Shown here piece after piece: positions 49,444-58,654 of a stretch of 64,000 nt of DNA. Below the pieces are notes generated by a model that saw nothing but the letters and a program-made list of their open reading frames with translations, was not told the DNA's origin and searched no databases. The first letter of the stretch is position 1. Each line of letters begins with the position of its first letter. The DNA is taken from the NCBI RefSeq assembly GCF_000263855.1, contig NZ_AJWX01000030.1, positions 1 to 64,000 on the forward strand, in the 5' to 3' direction. A program made the position numbers and the translations under genes. The DNA comes from Pseudomonas sp. M47T1. Lineage in GTDB: Bacteria; Pseudomonadota; Gammaproteobacteria; Pseudomonadales; Pseudomonadaceae.

Positions 49444-50268
49444 ATGGAAATCGAAACGCTCTTTGCCGACCTGCACAGCCTGCCGAGCATTCCCAAGGTA
49501 GCCCAGGACCTTATTCAACAGTTCGACAGCCCGTCCACCAGCCTGGAAAGCGTGGCGCGCAATATCGAGAAAGACCCGGTGATTGCCGCCAAGATCCTGC
49601 GCCTGGCCAACTCGGCGCGCTTTCGCGGCGCCCGCGAATCATCCAGCATCGAAGATGCCGCGCTGCGCCTGGGCTTCAACACGTTGCGCACGCTGGTACT
49701 GGCCTCGGCCGTGACCGGTGCGTTCAAGGCCAGCGCCAACTTCGACCTCAAGGGTTTCTGGCTCAAGAGCTTCCAGGTGGCCGGGATTTGCCGCCTGCTG
49801 GCCAAGCAGTCCGGTGTGGACCCTGAAACCGCGTTCACCTGCGGGGTGATGCACAACATCGGCGAACTGCTGATCCAGACCGGCGCGCCAATGGTGGCCG
49901 CGCAGATCAACCACGCCCACAAGGCCGGCAACGCGGGCCGTGCGGCCAGCGAAACGCTGCACCTGGGCTTCGGCTACCCCGAGGTAGGCGCCGAACTGGC
50001 CCGTCGCTGGCAGCTGCCAGCGTCCATCCAGCAAGCCATCGCCTTCCAGGCCCGGCCCATGCAGGCGCCGCCACCGGGCGAGCTGCCACGCCTGGTGGCC
50101 CAGGCCATCGCCATCTCCGACGCGCTGCAAAGCACCGCCGGTGATACCGACGAGGCACGCCAGGTGGTGAGCGGGCCGCTGCTCGAGGGCATCGACCTGG
50201 AAGCGCTGTTCACCGCCCTGCCCGCTGTGCTGGAGGCCGACAAGGCGTTTGCCGAGTTGTTGACCTGA
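49444..50268 (+). CDS. HDOD domain protein
   Basis: A 274-residue HDOD-domain protein. ADLHSLPSIPKVAQDLIQQFDS, VARNIEKDPVIAAKILRLANSARF, IEDAALRLGFNTLRTLVLASAV and FWLKSFQVAGICRLLAKQ define the domain over residues 10-200; the HD metal residues of true HD-GYP enzymes are not conserved, although MHNIGELL occupies the equivalent place. Such proteins are signalling adaptors in motility, biofilm and stress control. A 14-bp perfect hairpin lies just downstream. No output domain is fused. Confidence 0.9.
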   Translation: MEIETLFADLHSLPSIPKVAQDLIQQFDSPSTSLESVARNIEKDPVIAAKILRLANSARFRGARESSSIEDAALRLGFNTLRTLVLASAVTGAFKASANFDLKGFWLKSFQVAGICRLLAKQSGVDPETAFTCGVMHNIGELLIQTGAPMVAAQINHAHKAGNAGRAASETLHLGFGYPEVGAELARRWQLPASIQQAIAFQARPMQAPPPGELPRLVAQAIAISDALQSTAGDTDEARQVVSGPLLEGIDLEALFTALPAVLEADKAFAELLT

Positions 50269-50302
50269 TTCGTTCGCGGCGGCCCTGTAGCTGCCGGAGC
50301 TG

Positions 50303-50336
50303 CCGCCACGCTGCGCAAAGGTGCGCAGCGTGGCGG
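50303..50336. terminator. Strong hairpin downstream of the HDOD gene
   Basis: Arms CCGCCACGCTGCGC and GCGCAGCGTGGCGG pair perfectly over 14 bp with a 6-nt loop. No T run follows directly, so it may be an extragenic palindrome that also ends transcription or protects the mRNA. Confidence 0.55.
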
Positions 50337-50497
50337 TGTCTGAGCAATTGCGGGCGTGCCTTGCACGCCTTCGCAGTTTTTTTGGCAGCGCCCGCGGGGG
50401 TAATCAGGGTCGCCACGTGATACGAATGACGCCAAAGGAATGTTTCCGGCGCCCCGGGGTCAGAGGTTGTGACGACCTCAATCACCGGGAGTACAGG

Positions 50498-50809
50498 ATG
50501 AAGATCACGACATGGACCGCAATGGCGGTCGTGGTGGCAAGTCTGGGTGGCGTGACCGGCATGGCCCAGGCCGCCGAGTCTACCGAGCCTGCGGTGCAGA
50601 TACCGGGTACCGACACGGGCCAGTTCAAGGTGGGCGACAAGATCCCCGACCATTTCCGCCGCGGCTCCGAAGAGGTCAAGGACTGGAAGGCGCGCGGCCT
50701 CTCCGCCCCCGAGGACGACAAGAGCCACTGGGTGCGGGTGAACGACAAGTACGTGCTGGTGCAACTGAGCAACAGCGTCATCGAGAAAATCGTGCCGGTA
50801 AAACGCTGA
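50498..50809 (+). CDS. RcnB family periplasmic protein
   Basis: A 103-residue exported protein. A signal peptide ends near GMAQA; the mature part GDKIPDHFRRGSEEVKDWKARGLSAPEDDKSHWVRVNDKYVLVQLSNSVIEKIVPV is the RcnB/YhcN-type pattern. In E. coli RcnB modulates nickel and cobalt efflux, but no rcnA adjoins and the metal-binding residues of that protein are not evident. GGGAG lies 7 nt before ATG 50498. Two terminator hairpins follow. Confidence 0.8.
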   Translation: MKITTWTAMAVVVASLGGVTGMAQAAESTEPAVQIPGTDTGQFKVGDKIPDHFRRGSEEVKDWKARGLSAPEDDKSHWVRVNDKYVLVQLSNSVIEKIVPVKR

Positions 50810-50811
50810 AC

Positions 50812-50833
50812 AAAAGCCCCTTCGTGGGCTTTT
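50812..50833 (+). terminator. Terminator after the RcnB-like gene
   Basis: Arms AAAAGCCC and GGGCTTTT pair across a 6-nt loop, immediately after the stop codon. Confidence 0.75.
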
Positions 50834-50847
50834 CCGCAGGAAAACAA

Positions 50848-50869
50848 AAAACCCGCCGAAGCGGGTTTT
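50848..50869. terminator. Second, bidirectional terminator
   Basis: Arms AAAACCCGC and GCGGGTTTT pair across a 4-nt loop, giving T runs on both strands. It reinforces the terminator 15 bp upstream. The following 240 bp to 51115 show no gene. Confidence 0.8.
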
Positions 50870-51115
50870 CTTCAAGACCATCCAACTCCTTGTCGGCAGC
50901 CCTCCGGGCCAATGGTCGATCTTCCCTGATCCCGCCGCACTCCTGTGCGGCAGTTGATGGATCCAACTATACGGTGATGTCGCCGGTTGCCATAGAGGAG
51001 ATCAGCAGCAGCGCGTGTAAGCATTTACCTACACGACGGCAAACAATGATTGGACGCTAACGATTCACTTCCCTAACCTTGCGCCCTTGTCCGGCGCTTA
51101 AGGTTCCTGCTGCCC

Positions 51116-52045
51116 ATGTCTTCCGTGTTCAACGTTCTGCTGCCCATTTTCGCCTTGATTTTGGTAGGTTTCGTGTGCCGACGCACCAACCGCCTGGGGG
51201 CCACGGCCGCCTCGGAAATCAACCGCATGGTGGTATGGCTATGCTTGCCTGCCCTGCTATTCACGGCCACCGCCACGGCCACCTGGGAGCAGATCTGGCA
51301 CCCCGGCTTTGTGGCCACCTTTACCCTGGGCACCCTGGCCATGTTCGTGCTTACCCTGGCGCTGCGCTGGAAGAAGGCCGGGCATTTCGCCGACGCCAGC
51401 ATTGATGCCCTGAGCGCGTCCTACGCCAACACCGGCTATATCGGTATTCCCTTGTGCGTGATGGTGCTGGGCAGCAACGGCCTGGAGCCGGCCTTGATTG
51501 CCTCGTTGCTGGTGGTGTGCGTGCTGTTCGGGCTGGCACTGGTGTGCATCGAAGTGGGCTTGCAGAGCGAAGCACGGGTGCACCGCATCGTGCTCAAGGT
51601 GCTGGTGGCGCTGGCCAGGAACCCCCTGGTGATTTCACCGATCCTGGGCGCCTGCTGGGCCATGACCGGCGTACCACTGCCCGCCCCCGCCAGCAAGTTC
51701 CTCAGCCTGCTGGGGGCGGCCACCACGCCGTGCGCGCTGATTTCCCTGGGGCTGTTCCTGGCCCAGAAACAACAAGGTCCCCGCCAGGGGACCTCGATGC
51801 TGGTGCTGATCAAGCTGGTGGCCCACCCGCTGCTGACCTGGTTCCTGGCCTACAAGGTGTTCCACCTGCCGCCCTTGTGGGCGCATTCGGCGCTGCTGCT
51901 CAGCGCCCTACCCACCGGCACCGGGCCGTTCATGCTGGCCGAGTACTACAAGCGCGAGGCGTCGGTGGTGTCCAGCACCATCCTGATCTCCACACTGGGC
52001 TCGCTGGCGACCCTGTCGATCTGCCTTTACATTATCAACCATTGA
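51116..52045 (+). CDS. AEC (auxin efflux carrier) family transporter
   Basis: A 309-residue, roughly ten-helix transporter of the AEC family. LLPIFALILVGFVCRRT at the N-terminus, ASEINRMVVWLCLPALLFTA, SASYANTGYIGIPLCVMVLG and ALPTGTGPFMLAEYYKREASVVSSTILISTLGS are typical. Members export malonate, malate or auxin-like weak acids. It ends 5 bp before the convergent qorB gene. The substrate is unknown. Confidence 0.9.
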   Translation: MSSVFNVLLPIFALILVGFVCRRTNRLGATAASEINRMVVWLCLPALLFTATATATWEQIWHPGFVATFTLGTLAMFVLTLALRWKKAGHFADASIDALSASYANTGYIGIPLCVMVLGSNGLEPALIASLLVVCVLFGLALVCIEVGLQSEARVHRIVLKVLVALARNPLVISPILGACWAMTGVPLPAPASKFLSLLGAATTPCALISLGLFLAQKQQGPRQGTSMLVLIKLVAHPLLTWFLAYKVFHLPPLWAHSALLLSALPTGTGPFMLAEYYKREASVVSSTILISTLGSLATLSICLYIINH

Positions 52046-52049
52046 GGGC

Positions 52050-52904
52050 TCAGCCCTTCAGCGCCACTGCCACCGCGTCGGCCACCGGCGTGGTGGGCCT
52101 GCCGATCAGTGTGCTCAGCACCTTGCTGTCATCAAACAGCGCACCCTTGGCGGCGGCCGCGTCCGAATTGGCCAGCAGCTCGGCCACAGGCTCAGGCAGG
52201 CCAACCTGTACCAGCACCGCTTTGTATTCGGCTTCGGGCAGGTTCTTGTAGGGCACGGTCTTGCCGGCCTGGCGCGACACTTCGGCGGCCAGTTCGGCCA
52301 GGGTGTAGCTGCCGTCACCCGCCAGTTCGTAGGTTTTGCCCACATGGCCTTCGCTGCTCAGCACCACTGCGGCCGCTTCGGCGTAGTCGGCACGGGCGGC
52401 CGAGGAAATCCGCCCCTCGCCGGCGCTGCCCAGCAAGGCATCGTGGGCCACCGCAGCCGGCACGCCGGCGCTGTAGTTTTCGTTGTACCAGCCGTTGCGC
52501 AGCAACACATGGGGCACGCCGCTGGCACCCAGCGCCTGTTCGGTCTGCACGTGCTCGGCGGCCAGGCCCAGCGCCGAACCCACGGCGTGCAGCACACTGG
52601 TGTAGGCCAGCAACTTGACCCCGGCCTGCTTGGCGGCGTTGATCACGGCCTGGTGCTGAGTGGCGCGCTGCCCCAGTTCGTTGGATGAGATCAGCAGCAG
52701 TTTGTCGATGCCTTGCAGGCCAATCACCATGGCTTCGGGCTGGTTGTAATTGAAGTCACGCACGCTGACGCCACGCTTTTCCAGGTCGGCGGCTTTCTCC
52801 GGGTGGCGCGCCAGGGCGACGATCTGATCGGCAGGAACGCGCTTGAGCAGCGCGTGGATAACAAGACGACCCAGCTGACCGGTGGCACCAGTGATTGCAA
52901 TCAT
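52050..52904 (-). CDS. qorB: NAD(P)H:quinone oxidoreductase QorB/YtfG-like
   Basis: A 284-residue atypical SDR. The N-terminal MIAITGATGQLGRLVIHALL is the NAD(P)-binding glycine motif, followed by VALARHPEKAADLEKRGV, LLLISSNELGQRATQHQAVINAAKQAGVKLLAYTSVLHA and LLRNGWYNENY, all close to QorB/YtfG. It reduces quinones with NADPH. It is divergent from an HxlR regulator at 52992, the same arrangement as ytfG-ytfH in E. coli. Confidence 0.9.
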   Translation of the reverse strand: MIAITGATGQLGRLVIHALLKRVPADQIVALARHPEKAADLEKRGVSVRDFNYNQPEAMVIGLQGIDKLLLISSNELGQRATQHQAVINAAKQAGVKLLAYTSVLHAVGSALGLAAEHVQTEQALGASGVPHVLLRNGWYNENYSAGVPAAVAHDALLGSAGEGRISSAARADYAEAAAVVLSSEGHVGKTYELAGDGSYTLAELAAEVSRQAGKTVPYKNLPEAEYKAVLVQVGLPEPVAELLANSDAAAAKGALFDDSKVLSTLIGRPTTPVADAVAVALKG

Positions 52905-52952
52905 GAGAATTTCCTAGGCAAGTGATGGAAGAGAGACCACCCTATAGCCTAA

Positions 52953-52990
52953 ACTAACGGAAAGTAAGTACGCACATTAAGGTAAGTATT
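52953..52990. promoter_or_regulatory. Direct repeat in the qorB/HxlR gap
   Basis: GTAAGTA occurs twice, near 52963 and 52983, within the short divergent gap. It is a candidate binding site for the HxlR protein, placed to control both genes. Confidence 0.4.
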
Positions 52991-52991
52991 G

Positions 52992-53366
52992 ATGACCGAG
53001 CACTCCTTTCAGGCACAGGCCCGCCGTGGCGAGTTGATGCACGCCGACTGCCCTTCGCGCGAAGTGCTCAAGCACGTCACCAGTCGCTGGGGGGTGTTGG
53101 TATTGGTGATTCTGTCGGGGGGCATGCACCGCTTCAGCGACTTGCGGCGCAAGATTGGCGGGGTCAGCGAGAAGATGCTTGCCCAGACCTTGCAGGGCCT
53201 GGAAGGCGACGGGCTGGTGTTGCGTACCTCATTGCCGGTGGTGCCGCCCCACGTGGAATATCGCCTGACGCCCTGGGGCGAAGAAGCGGCGGCGCTGGTA
53301 GGCAATCTGGCCGACTGGATCGAGCGTACCCTGCCGCAGATCATGGCGCACCGCGAAAGCGCGTAG
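52992..53366 (+). CDS. HxlR family regulator (QorR/YtfH-like)
   Basis: A 124-residue HxlR winged-helix regulator. CPSREVLKHVTSRWGVLVLVILSGGMHRFSDLRRKIGGVSEKMLAQTLQGLEGDGLVLRT is the complete HxlR core, with the redox-capable Cys at about residue 20 preceding SREVL, as in QorR-type proteins that sense oxidants or diamide. ATG 52992 has AAGG about 9 nt upstream. A direct repeat GTAAGTA in the 87-bp gap to qorB is the likely operator. Confidence 0.88.
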   Translation: MTEHSFQAQARRGELMHADCPSREVLKHVTSRWGVLVLVILSGGMHRFSDLRRKIGGVSEKMLAQTLQGLEGDGLVLRTSLPVVPPHVEYRLTPWGEEAAALVGNLADWIERTLPQIMAHRESA

Positions 53367-53471
53367 CCGCACCGCCAGGCTGCGCGGCCCCCTGAGTACG
53401 CTGGAGATTTTCAGCCAGCGCAGCCTGCCGCAGCAGCTACAAGTCGGCAGGCGCGATGGATGGGGTTGTGG

Positions 53472-54068
53472 TTAACCCGGGCAGGTCCAGCTGTTGGCGG
53501 CGCGGGCGATCTGGGTAGCCAGTTGGCCGATGGCTTTCTGGTGCGCCAGCACCAGGTCGTTCATGGCCACGCCCGATGGTTCGCGGATCACGCTGCCACA
53601 GGTCAAGCTGCGACGCTTCTGGCCGTCATTGCGCTGGCTCAGGCTCCACACCACGTCAATCAGCGCGTACTGCCCCGGCAGCGAGTCGAAACGGCGCACG
53701 TCGGTCTGCAACGACACCACCGGCTTGTCCGCCACCTTCGGCAGGCCCGCCAGGTCACGGGTGCCCAGCTTCAGCTCAAGCTGGCCGGCCAGGGCATCAT
53801 GGAACTCGTCGGCCAGGGGCGCGCCCCAGCGTTCGGTTTCCAGGATAGCCAGGGCGCCGGTGCTCTGGCGCACCACCATCTGCGGCTGGTCGACCTGCAC
53901 CGGCATGCGCACGCCCAGCATTTCGAACTGGAACGCCGGCGCCGCGACGGCTTCAGGGTTCTGCGGGGCCGTGGGCACCAGGGTGTAGTAATGGGTTGGC
54001 GCCGAGCTGCAGGCCGCCAGGCCCAGGGTGGCCAGCAAGGCCAGGGAACGAAGGGTCATGGCGGTCAT
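53472..54068 (-). CDS. pqiC: Intermembrane transport lipoprotein PqiC
   Basis: A 198-residue outer-membrane lipoprotein. The lipobox is LGLAACSS, with Cys as the lipidation site; the ABC-type lipoprotein fold typical of PqiC/YmbA follows (THYYTLVP, MPVQVDQPQMVVRQSTGALAILETERWGAPLADEF). ATG 54068 overlaps the pqiB stop (ATGA). It is the last gene of pqiA-pqiA-pqiB-pqiC and caps the PqiB tube at the outer membrane for lipid traffic across the periplasm. Confidence 0.9.
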   Translation of the reverse strand: MTAMTLRSLALLATLGLAACSSAPTHYYTLVPTAPQNPEAVAAPAFQFEMLGVRMPVQVDQPQMVVRQSTGALAILETERWGAPLADEFHDALAGQLELKLGTRDLAGLPKVADKPVVSLQTDVRRFDSLPGQYALIDVVWSLSQRNDGQKRRSLTCGSVIREPSGVAMNDLVLAHQKAIGQLATQIARAANSWTCPG

Positions 54069-55732
54069 TCCTGATCAGGTTCACGAGAGGTTGACGACGT
54101 CGGCTGGTACGCATCCGGCTTGCCATCCTTGAGGCGCCCGCGGATCAATGCCTCTGGGTGACGGCCCAGGAAATCGGTAAGCACACGCACCGAGCGTGCC
54201 GTGCGCTGTACTTCATCCAGGGCCTGGCCCAGCTGCTGACGCTGCGGCGAGTCCTCGGCGAAGCTGTCGTTGGCGGTGGCCAGGGTTTTCTTGGTTTGCA
54301 CCAAGGTGTCACGCATCTGCGGCAGCACCTGGCCGTTGACGTTCTCCAGGGTCTTGTTCAACTGCCCCAGGCTGCCATTGAGGTTGTCGGCGATCTGGTC
54401 GATCGGGATTTTGCTCAGCTTGTCGACAAAGGCCTGCAGTTGCTCCTGCAGCTTGTCCAGGCTGCCCGGCACGGTCGGAATCACCATGGGCCGGGCGTTC
54501 TGGTCGAACGGCACCGACTTGGCGTTGGGAATGAAGTTCATCGAAATATACAGCTGGCCAGTCAGCAGGTTGGCGCTGCGGGCCTGGGCGCGCAGGCCAT
54601 GACGCACGAACTGGCCCATCAGCAGCGCACCCTTGGCGTCGTCTTCGCCGCCCATTTGCGCCAGTAGCTTGTCGTGGGCCTTGCCCAGGCGGTTGGGGTA
54701 GATCACCGCACCGATGACGGTGGGGAAGGTTTCGGCCTTGGCGTCATAGTCCAGGTCCACCGACACCACCTTGCCCACGTTCACGCCCAGGAACTCCACC
54801 GGAGCGTTCACCGCCAGCCCGCGCAGCGACTGGTCGAAGCGCATCTGCACGTAGCGCGCCTCGCCATCGGGTGGCGCCACGGCGGTTTCCTGGTCGTCGA
54901 ACAGGGTGAACTGCGCGCCTTCGTCGGCCAGGGCCTTGTCGGTGCTGTAGTTGGGTTCGATGAAGGCAATGCCGCCGGACAGAATCGAGGCCACCGACTG
55001 GGTGTTCACTTTCAGGCCATTGGCGCCCAGGGTGACGTCCACGCCGCTGGCGTTCCAGAACCGGCTGTCCTTGCGCACGTACTGGTCGTTGGGGGCGCTG
55101 ATGAAAACATCCACGTCCACGCCCTTGCCGTCATCGGCCAGGTGGTAGGACACTACCTGCCCCACCTGGATGCGCCGGTAATACACGGCCGAACCGATGT
55201 CCAGCGAGCCCAGGTCGGCGGTGTGCAGGGTGAAGCGCTTGCCCTTCTGCCCGTAGGTGATGGCAGGCGGGTTCTCCAGGCCCACGAAGTTCTTTTCAGT
55301 GTCTTCGGCGTTGCCCGGGTCGGCGCCGATGAAGGCACCTGACAGCAGCGTATCAACACCCGACACGCCACCTGCGCCAATGCGCGGGCGCACCACCCAG
55401 AACCGTGCGTCGCGGGCAGTGAAGGCCTTGGCCGACTGGTCCAGCTCGATGGTGGCGTCGATATGGCTGCGGTCGCTGCTCAGGGCAATGGAGTTGACCT
55501 TGCCGATGACCACGTTCTTGTATTTGACCTGGGTCTTGTTGGCCTCCAGGCCTTCTGCGGTCATGAAGCTGACCACGATTTGCGGGCCGGCCGACAAGGC
55601 CTTGTGCACCACCATCGACACGCCGATAAGCGCGGCCACGATCGGCACCAGCCAGACCAGCGAGACGTTGAAGCGTCGACGCCGAATCTCGGGGCTCGAA
55701 GGCGTGAGGGTGGAACTTGGGTGATCAGGCAT
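54065..55732 (-). CDS. pqiB: Intermembrane transport protein PqiB (MCE domains)
   Basis: A 555-residue MCE protein with one N-terminal membrane helix (VSLVWLVPIVAALIGVSMVV), then repeated MCE domains beginning near residues 40 (PQIVVSFMTAEGLEANKTQVKYKNVVIGKV), 160 and 290 (MRFDQSLRGLAVNAPVEFLGVNVGKV), and a C-terminal helical region of about 130 residues that forms the tube. ATG 55732 lies inside the end of the preceding gene (8-bp overlap). With PqiA and PqiC it bridges the periplasm for lipid transport and membrane integrity. Confidence 0.92.
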   Translation of the reverse strand: MPDHPSSTLTPSSPEIRRRRFNVSLVWLVPIVAALIGVSMVVHKALSAGPQIVVSFMTAEGLEANKTQVKYKNVVIGKVNSIALSSDRSHIDATIELDQSAKAFTARDARFWVVRPRIGAGGVSGVDTLLSGAFIGADPGNAEDTEKNFVGLENPPAITYGQKGKRFTLHTADLGSLDIGSAVYYRRIQVGQVVSYHLADDGKGVDVDVFISAPNDQYVRKDSRFWNASGVDVTLGANGLKVNTQSVASILSGGIAFIEPNYSTDKALADEGAQFTLFDDQETAVAPPDGEARYVQMRFDQSLRGLAVNAPVEFLGVNVGKVVSVDLDYDAKAETFPTVIGAVIYPNRLGKAHDKLLAQMGGEDDAKGALLMGQFVRHGLRAQARSANLLTGQLYISMNFIPNAKSVPFDQNARPMVIPTVPGSLDKLQEQLQAFVDKLSKIPIDQIADNLNGSLGQLNKTLENVNGQVLPQMRDTLVQTKKTLATANDSFAEDSPQRQQLGQALDEVQRTARSVRVLTDFLGRHPEALIRGRLKDGKPDAYQPTSSTSREPDQE

Positions 55733-56339
55733 CTTCAACCTCTGCGTCCCAGATAAGCCGGGGATCAAAACTCATGGCGGCCAACATCGTCAGCACCACA
55801 ACCAAACCAAAAAACAGAATGCCCAACCGCGGCTCGATACTGCTCAGTGAATGAAACTGCACCAGGGCGGCGACCAGCGCCACCACCAGCACGTCGAGCA
55901 TGGACCAGTAGCCGATGATCTCGATCAGGCGGTACAGCTTCGAGCGTTCGCGCATGGCCCACTGGCTGCGGCGCTGGCAGGTCACCAGCAAGGTGCCCAG
56001 CACCACGAACTTCATGCACGGCACGGCCACGCTGGCGATGAAAATCAACAGGGCGATGTCCCAGGAACCACTTTCCCAGAACTCCATGACCCCGCTCATG
56101 ATGGTGTTCTCGCTGCCACTGCCGAACATGTCGGTGTACATCACCGGCAGCAGGTTGGCCGGGATGTAGAAAATCAGGCTGGCGATCAGGAACGCCCAGG
56201 TACGCCCCAGGCTTTCCGGCTTGCGCCGGTGCACCACGGCGTCGCAGCGCGTGCAGTAATGCGTACCTTCGGCGCAGGCCTGGCCACAGGTATGGCACAG
56301 CACCAGTTTCAAGTCGCGGGCATAGGGCGGCAGGCTCAC
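55725..56339 (-). CDS. pqiA: Paraquat-inducible protein A, C-terminal half homologue
   Basis: A 204-residue inner-membrane protein with an N-terminal zinc ribbon (LVLCHTCGQACAEGTHYCTRC, two Cys pairs) and four helices including TWAFLIASLIFYIPANLLPVMYTDMFGSG and YWSMLDVLVVALVAALVQF. It equals the second half of E. coli PqiA; here the two halves are separate genes. ATG 56339 overlaps the stop of the first half by ATGA. Confidence 0.88.
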   Translation of the reverse strand: MSLPPYARDLKLVLCHTCGQACAEGTHYCTRCDAVVHRRKPESLGRTWAFLIASLIFYIPANLLPVMYTDMFGSGSENTIMSGVMEFWESGSWDIALLIFIASVAVPCMKFVVLGTLLVTCQRRSQWAMRERSKLYRLIEIIGYWSMLDVLVVALVAALVQFHSLSSIEPRLGILFFGLVVVLTMLAAMSFDPRLIWDAEVEDA

Positions 56340-56944
56340 GGGATAACCCCTTCAAGCTCGGTCCACAGGTGGCGGATGCCCTTGCCGGAAATCAGAATGA
56401 TCAACACTGTGAGCATCGCCAGCGACCACAGGCCCAGGCCCGGGTGCACGTCCAGAATGCCACCCAGTTTGACGATGGCCACCAGGATGCCCAGCAGGCA
56501 CACCTCCAGCATGCTCCACGGGCGCAGGTGCTCCAGGGCGCGCATGCAGGCCTTGAAGCCCGGCGCGGCGGTGCCCACCACGGCGAAGCTGAGCACCCAG
56601 CACAGCAAGATGATCTGCAGCATGGGCGCCAGGATGATGGTGAGCCCGGCCACGGCGGCGATCAGGCTGATGCGGCCCTGGGCCAACGCTTGCACCGACT
56701 GCCACAGGGTGGCCTCGTTGCTCAGCCCCTGCATGCTGATGGAGATGACCGGGAAGGCATTGGCAAAGCAGAAGACAATGGCGGCGCAGATCGACAGCGC
56801 CAGCAGCTGCTGGGTACTGAGTTGGCCGCCACGCGCCAGGATGGCGCCGCAGCGCGTGCAGCGTGCCGTCTGCCCGCGCCCCAGGGGCGTGGGCTGGTAC
56901 ACCGAGTCGCAATGCTCGCAGATGGTCCAGTCTGGTGTGTTCAT
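56336..56944 (-). CDS. pqiA: Paraquat-inducible protein A, N-terminal half homologue
   Basis: A 202-residue inner-membrane protein: a zinc ribbon (ICEHCDSVYQPTPLGRGQTARCTRCGAIL) followed by four helices with LLALSICAAIVFCFANAFPVISISMQG and PWSMLEVCLLGILVAIVKLGG. It is the first gene of the pqi operon. ATG 56944 (MNTPDWTICEHC) is preferred over 56974. The internal similarity to the next gene reflects the ancient duplication fused in enterobacteria. Confidence 0.88.
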   Translation of the reverse strand: MNTPDWTICEHCDSVYQPTPLGRGQTARCTRCGAILARGGQLSTQQLLALSICAAIVFCFANAFPVISISMQGLSNEATLWQSVQALAQGRISLIAAVAGLTIILAPMLQIILLCWVLSFAVVGTAAPGFKACMRALEHLRPWSMLEVCLLGILVAIVKLGGILDVHPGLGLWSLAMLTVLIILISGKGIRHLWTELEGVIP

Positions 56945-57043
56945 GAGGCTCTTTGACACGGGTGGGAGCGGCATTTTCCTTTGAATGGTGGCACCGCGTC
57001 TAGTTCAGCGTAGGATACACATACAATTGCGCGGGCTATCGGA

Positions 57044-57574
57044 CTAGATGGGTAGCGTACCGTCGCCCTGCCCCAGGCTGCGCTGCATCAACACCGTGTC
57101 CAGCCAGCGCCCGTGCTTGAACCCCACCGATTCCAGCACGCCCACGCGGCGAAAGCCCAGGCGCTCGTGCAGCTTGAGCGACGCCACGTTGGCACTGTCG
57201 CCCACCACCGCCACCATCTGCCGCCAACCGCCCTGCTCGCACCGGGCAATCACCTCGGCAAGCAGCAACGCCCCCAGCCCCTGGCCGCCCATGCCGCTTT
57301 TCAGGTACACCGAGTTTTCGCAGGTAAACCGGTAGGCCGGCCGCGGCCGATACAGGGTGGCGTAGCCATAGCCCACCACCTCGCCGTCCACCTCCAGCAC
57401 CTGATAAGGCAGGCCGGCTTCGCGCACAGCGCCCCAGCGTTCCTGCATTTGCGCCACCGTGGGCGGGGTCAGTTCGAAACTGGCGGTACCGTGCAGCACA
57501 TGATCGGCATAGATGGCCTGGACAGTGGCCATGTCATCGGCCGTGGCGTCACGCAGGTGGGAGGCAAGGGGCAT
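57044..57574 (-). CDS. GNAT acetyltransferase (phosphinothricin/methionine sulfone type)
   Basis: A 176-residue GNAT enzyme. RDATADDMATVQAIYADHVLHGTASFELTPPT, GYGYATLYRPRPAYRFTCENSVYLKSGMGGQGLGALLLAEVIARCEQGGWRQMVAVVG and SLKLHERLGFRRVGVLESVGFKHGRWLDTVLMQR match the Pat/PitA/YwnH group, which N-acetylates glutamine-synthetase inhibitors such as methionine sulfoximine. The acetyl-CoA loop is GMGGQG. ATG 57574 is chosen over 57622. It is divergent from a LysR gene that may regulate it. Confidence 0.9.
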   Translation of the reverse strand: MPLASHLRDATADDMATVQAIYADHVLHGTASFELTPPTVAQMQERWGAVREAGLPYQVLEVDGEVVGYGYATLYRPRPAYRFTCENSVYLKSGMGGQGLGALLLAEVIARCEQGGWRQMVAVVGDSANVASLKLHERLGFRRVGVLESVGFKHGRWLDTVLMQRSLGQGDGTLPI

Positions 57575-57671
57575 GGGGCGCGTCCTGTGGGAAAGTGAGT
57601 GGCATATTGCCCGGCGATTCATCCAAAATAAAGCTATGATCGGCGCACCTTCGCATCAGAAAAACTTAGAC

Positions 57672-58556
57672 ATGGCCGCGCTGAACCTTGTTCACCTTCA
57701 CACCTTCACGCACGTCATGGCCTATGGCAGCTTCTCTGCCGCGGCCGTGCACCTGGGGCTCACGCAGCCGGCCGTGAGCCTGCAGATCCGCCAGCTGGAG
57801 GCGCGCCTGCAAGTGCGTCTGATCGAGCGCGTGGGGCGGCGACTGGCCCCTACCCCTGCCGGCACTACCTTGCTGGAGCATACCCGACGTATCGACGCAG
57901 TGGTGGACCAGGCCCTGTACGACCTGGCCAGCCATGCCGACGGGGTGGCCGGCAGCGTGGCCATCGGCACCGGCGCCACCGCCTGCATCCACCTGCTGCC
58001 GCCCATGCTGCAGACATTGCGCCAGCAGTACCCGGCCCTGGATGTACGCGTGACCACCGGGCACACCGACGCCATGCTGCGCGACGTGGAACACAACCGC
58101 CTGGACCTGGCGCTGGTGACCTTGCCCGCCAGTGGCCGTAGCCTGGTGGTGACACCGTTGCTGGAGGACCCGTTCGTGGCCATCTTTGCCGAAGACGCCA
58201 GCCTGCCCGCCCGGCTGACGGCGGCCAACCTGGCGGAACTGCCGATGGTGGCGTTCGAATCGGGCAGCGGCACGCGCCTGCTGATTGATGAGTGGTTTAC
58301 CCAGGCCGGGGTGCGCCTGCGCCCGGTGATGGAGCTGGGCAGCATCGAGGCGATCAAGGAGATGGTGGCTGCGGGGCTTGGCTTCAGCATCGTCCCGGCC
58401 ATGGCGGTGCATGCCCTGCACCACCGCCGCGGCCTGCAGATTCAGCCGCTGACGCCCATGCTCAAGCGTACCCTGGGGCTGGTGTTGCGTCAGGACAAGC
58501 GGCTGAGCAAGGCCTTGCAGACCGTGGTTGAAGCCCTCCGCTCGTTGGCCCGGTAG
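57672..58556 (+). CDS. LysR family transcriptional regulator
   Basis: A 294-residue LysR-type regulator. The N-terminal HTH is HLHTFTHVMAYGSFSAAAVHLGLTQPAVSLQIRQLEARLQVRLIERVGRR; the effector domain spans about residues 90-290 (VAIGTGATACIHLLPPML, EAIKEMVAAGLGFSIVPAMAV). It is divergent from the GNAT gene across 97 bp. Its target could be the GNAT gene or an unlinked locus; the downstream arabinose genes are on the opposite strand. Confidence 0.9.
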   Translation: MAALNLVHLHTFTHVMAYGSFSAAAVHLGLTQPAVSLQIRQLEARLQVRLIERVGRRLAPTPAGTTLLEHTRRIDAVVDQALYDLASHADGVAGSVAIGTGATACIHLLPPMLQTLRQQYPALDVRVTTGHTDAMLRDVEHNRLDLALVTLPASGRSLVVTPLLEDPFVAIFAEDASLPARLTAANLAELPMVAFESGSGTRLLIDEWFTQAGVRLRPVMELGSIEAIKEMVAAGLGFSIVPAMAVHALHHRRGLQIQPLTPMLKRTLGLVLRQDKRLSKALQTVVEALRSLAR

Positions 58557-58654
58557 GCGCTGCCGCCAAGCTGCGAACAGGTGGGGACGCGATTGCAGCC
58601 CCACCGATGAAAGTCCAGCGGACCTTTTCGCAGCCTTACGGCCGCTGCTACAGG